From contig NZ_CP012898.1 of assembly GCF_001310225.1 (NCBI RefSeq), positions 3,162,001 to 3,226,000 of the forward strand: a stretch of 64,000 nucleotides of DNA. The letters run 5' to 3'. The position numbers were made by a program, and so were the translations under genes. The stretch comes from Pseudalgibacter alginicilyticus. Its GTDB lineage: Bacteria > Bacteroidota > Bacteroidia > Flavobacteriales > Flavobacteriaceae. Every line of letters starts with the position of its first letter. The first letter of the stretch is position 1. Under the pieces are notes generated by a model. That model had not been told where the DNA came from, did no database searches, and was given only the letters and a program-made list of their open reading frames with translations. Below are positions 62,201 to 64,000 of the stretch, piece after piece.

Positions 62201-63958
62201 ATGAAAACCTTAATGCTAAGTTGTACGGTAATTATGTTACTACTGAATTCTGTACATTCACAATCTACTAACGATTCACTTGACCCTTATGCTGATGAAA
62301 CGCTAGCTGAACGTGATGCGCGTATGGAATGGTTTCGTGTTGCAAGATTTGGAATGTTTATACACTGGGGTGTTTATGCTGTACCAGCAGGAATTTACAA
62401 AGGTGAAAAAGCAGGAAAATATGGCGAATGGATTATGTCAGACGCAAGCATACCCATGGCCACATATCAACAATACTCTAAAGCGTTTAATCCTGTTAAA
62501 TACAATCCAGAAGCTTGGGTAAAACTAGCTAAGGATGCAGGCATGAAATATATTGTTATTACGTCTAAACATCATGATGGTTTTGCTCTGTTCGATTCTA
62601 AAGTTTCGGAATGGGATATTATGGATGCTTCTCCCTACAAAAAAGACCTGATTGCTCCCTTGGCAGAGGCATGTAAAAAACATGGCATTAAGTTAGGACT
62701 TTACTATTCGCAAGCTCAGGATTGGATTCAGGGTGGTTCAGCTAGAGGCAATAATAAAAAAGGCAAGTGGGATCCAGCTCAGGAACATGATATGGACGAT
62801 TATATAAAAAATATTGCTGTGCCTCAAGTCAAGGAAATTTTAACACAGTACCAACCTGCTATATTATGGTGGGATACACCACGAGGAATGACTAAAGAAC
62901 GTGCAGAACAATTTTTACCATTATTAAAACTTGCTCCAGGAGTCATTCATAACAACAGATTAGGTGGAGATTACGAAGGTGATATTAGTACTCCTGAACA
63001 ATTTATCCCAGGTACTGGGTTATCTGGTGATTGGGAATCATGCATGACGATGAACAACACTTGGGGATATAAAAGTTACGATCACAACTGGAAATCAACA
63101 GAAACACTGATTCAAAATTTGGTTGACATTGCTAGTAAAGGAGGAAATTTCCTTCTTAATGTAGGGCCAACTGCTGAAGGTTTAATCCCAGAGCCAAGTG
63201 TTGAACGTTTAAAAAATATTGGAGAATGGATGGATAAAAATAGTGAGTCGATCTATGGTACAAGCGCTAGTCCTTGCCGTACACCTGCATGGGGGCGTAT
63301 CACCACACTTAACAAAGGAAAAAATACGACACTTTATCTTAATGTTTTTGATTGGCCAGAAAATGGAAAGCTATTTATTCCTATTACCAATAAAGTACAA
63401 TCTTGTAACTTGCTTGTAGATGCGTCTAAAAAATATAAAACCAAAACCGACGAGCAGGGTACCACAATTTCTTTAGCAGGCAAAGCTCCAGATTCAATAA
63501 GCTCTGTTATTGTATTAGAATTAAACGGTAAACCTATGGTAAGCGATGCAGACAAAATCAAACAAAATAAAGATGGAATCATTCTATTACCTGCTCAAAA
63601 ATCCATAATTAATAATGTAATAGGCTCGCATGTAGTTTACAATAAGAATAATGATTGTATTGATCAATGGTCAAATGCGAAAGCAACCGTAGATTGGGAT
63701 TTCACTGTGGATAAAGCAGGTACATATATTATTTTGCTGGACATAGCATCAGAAGAAGAAAGTGCTATAGAATTAGATGTTGCAGAACAAACAATTAAGA
63801 CCAAACTACCAGCAACAGAAGGATTCACATTTTATAAAACTATTAATGTTGGGGAAGTTGTTATCCAAAAAGCGGGTGATTATAGCATACATATGAAACC
63901 AGATTATAAAGATTGGAAAGCAATCAACTTACAAAAAGTACGGTTGTTGCCTAAATAA
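62201..63958 (+). CDS. GH29 alpha-L-fucosidase, exported
   Basis: This retaining exo-fucosidase has 585 residues. Signal peptide at 1-20 (ending SVHSQ). The GH29 catalytic domain (about 35-380) shows RFGMFIHWGVYAVPAG, YIVITSKHHDGFALFDSK and the candidate nucleophile Asp225 in ILWWDTPRG. A beta-sandwich follows (about 385-460), then a C-terminal module (about 470-585; WDFTVDKAGTYIILLDIASEEESA) resembling a carbohydrate-binding domain. It has no T9SS sorting domain, so it is probably periplasmic. It likely removes fucose from algal or host glycans. No SusC/D pair is in the window. Confidence 0.93.
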   Translation: MKTLMLSCTVIMLLLNSVHSQSTNDSLDPYADETLAERDARMEWFRVARFGMFIHWGVYAVPAGIYKGEKAGKYGEWIMSDASIPMATYQQYSKAFNPVKYNPEAWVKLAKDAGMKYIVITSKHHDGFALFDSKVSEWDIMDASPYKKDLIAPLAEACKKHGIKLGLYYSQAQDWIQGGSARGNNKKGKWDPAQEHDMDDYIKNIAVPQVKEILTQYQPAILWWDTPRGMTKERAEQFLPLLKLAPGVIHNNRLGGDYEGDISTPEQFIPGTGLSGDWESCMTMNNTWGYKSYDHNWKSTETLIQNLVDIASKGGNFLLNVGPTAEGLIPEPSVERLKNIGEWMDKNSESIYGTSASPCRTPAWGRITTLNKGKNTTLYLNVFDWPENGKLFIPITNKVQSCNLLVDASKKYKTKTDEQGTTISLAGKAPDSISSVIVLELNGKPMVSDADKIKQNKDGIILLPAQKSIINNVIGSHVVYNKNNDCIDQWSNAKATVDWDFTVDKAGTYIILLDIASEEESAIELDVAEQTIKTKLPATEGFTFYKTINVGEVVIQKAGDYSIHMKPDYKDWKAINLQKVRLLPK

Positions 63959-64000
63959 TTCTGGGTTAAGTTATTTAATTAAGAATTATCAAATTTGTAA

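Overview
The window is AT-rich chromosomal DNA from a member of Bacteroidota, almost certainly family Flavobacteriaceae. The evidence is a set of family-typical proteins: PorP/SprF-like and type IX secretion (T9SS) sorting domains, DUF6089, a 287-residue primary sigma factor without region 1.1, a FolK-deoxynucleoside kinase fusion, and OmpH/BamA/UppS synteny. Promoters of the TTG-N18/19-TANNTTTG type are visible, and most genes lack a Shine-Dalgarno sequence. Genus cannot be fixed from this sequence.

Region 1 (1-18.5 kb) is core genome: a partial MscS channel, an Nfu iron-sulfur carrier, a PorP/SprF-like protein and a gamma-class carbonic anhydrase. A long minus-strand cell-envelope cluster follows (CBS protein, NAD kinase, DUF6089, UppS, BamA, two OmpH/Skp chaperones, MurI). 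Then come PdxJ, a hydrolase and the proteostasis run trigger factor-ClpP-ClpX.

Region 2 (18.7-33.7 kb) holds a GH3-like enzyme, a DUF2797 protein, RpoD with bS21, an AsmA-like protein, a queuosine-precursor transporter, FolK-dNK, a methyltransferase, two unrecognised secreted proteins and a K+/H+ antiporter. The stretch 28.3-29.0 kb is gene-poor.

Region 3 (33.8-41 kb) begins with a compact exosortase operon: a PID-CTERM-like substrate, the exosortase and a small membrane partner. An intrinsic-terminator-like hairpin lies just inside the exosortase gene. TrmH, MutS, tRNA-Gly(GCC), tRNA-Leu(TAA), a thioredoxin-fold protein without its cysteines and a metallophosphoesterase follow.

Region 4 (41.2-47.5 kb) looks like a small surface-protein regulon. 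A TPR histidine kinase and a LuxR-type response regulator alternate with two T9SS-exported proteins, a beta-helix protein and a BspA-type leucine-rich protein broken by a frameshift. Both exported genes carry the same 21-bp inverted-repeat operator at identical distance from the -7 promoter element, so the response regulator is a natural candidate activator.

Region 5 (47.8-54.9 kb) contains PolA, a 2-hydroxyacid dehydrogenase converging on an aspartate-dehydrogenase-like gene, and a YgiQ radical SAM protein.

Region 6 (55-64 kb) is accessory DNA. A HigB-HigA toxin-antitoxin pair lies between two similar palindromic sites of about 137 bp, suggesting a mobile cassette. An IS3-family element with a broken orfA abuts it. 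Then come a Crp/Fnr-DUF4386-S41 peptidase group, an HxlR/DoxX pair bracketed by two related IS 3'-end remnants, and a GH29 alpha-L-fucosidase. The HxlR/DoxX gap carries three stacked dyads.
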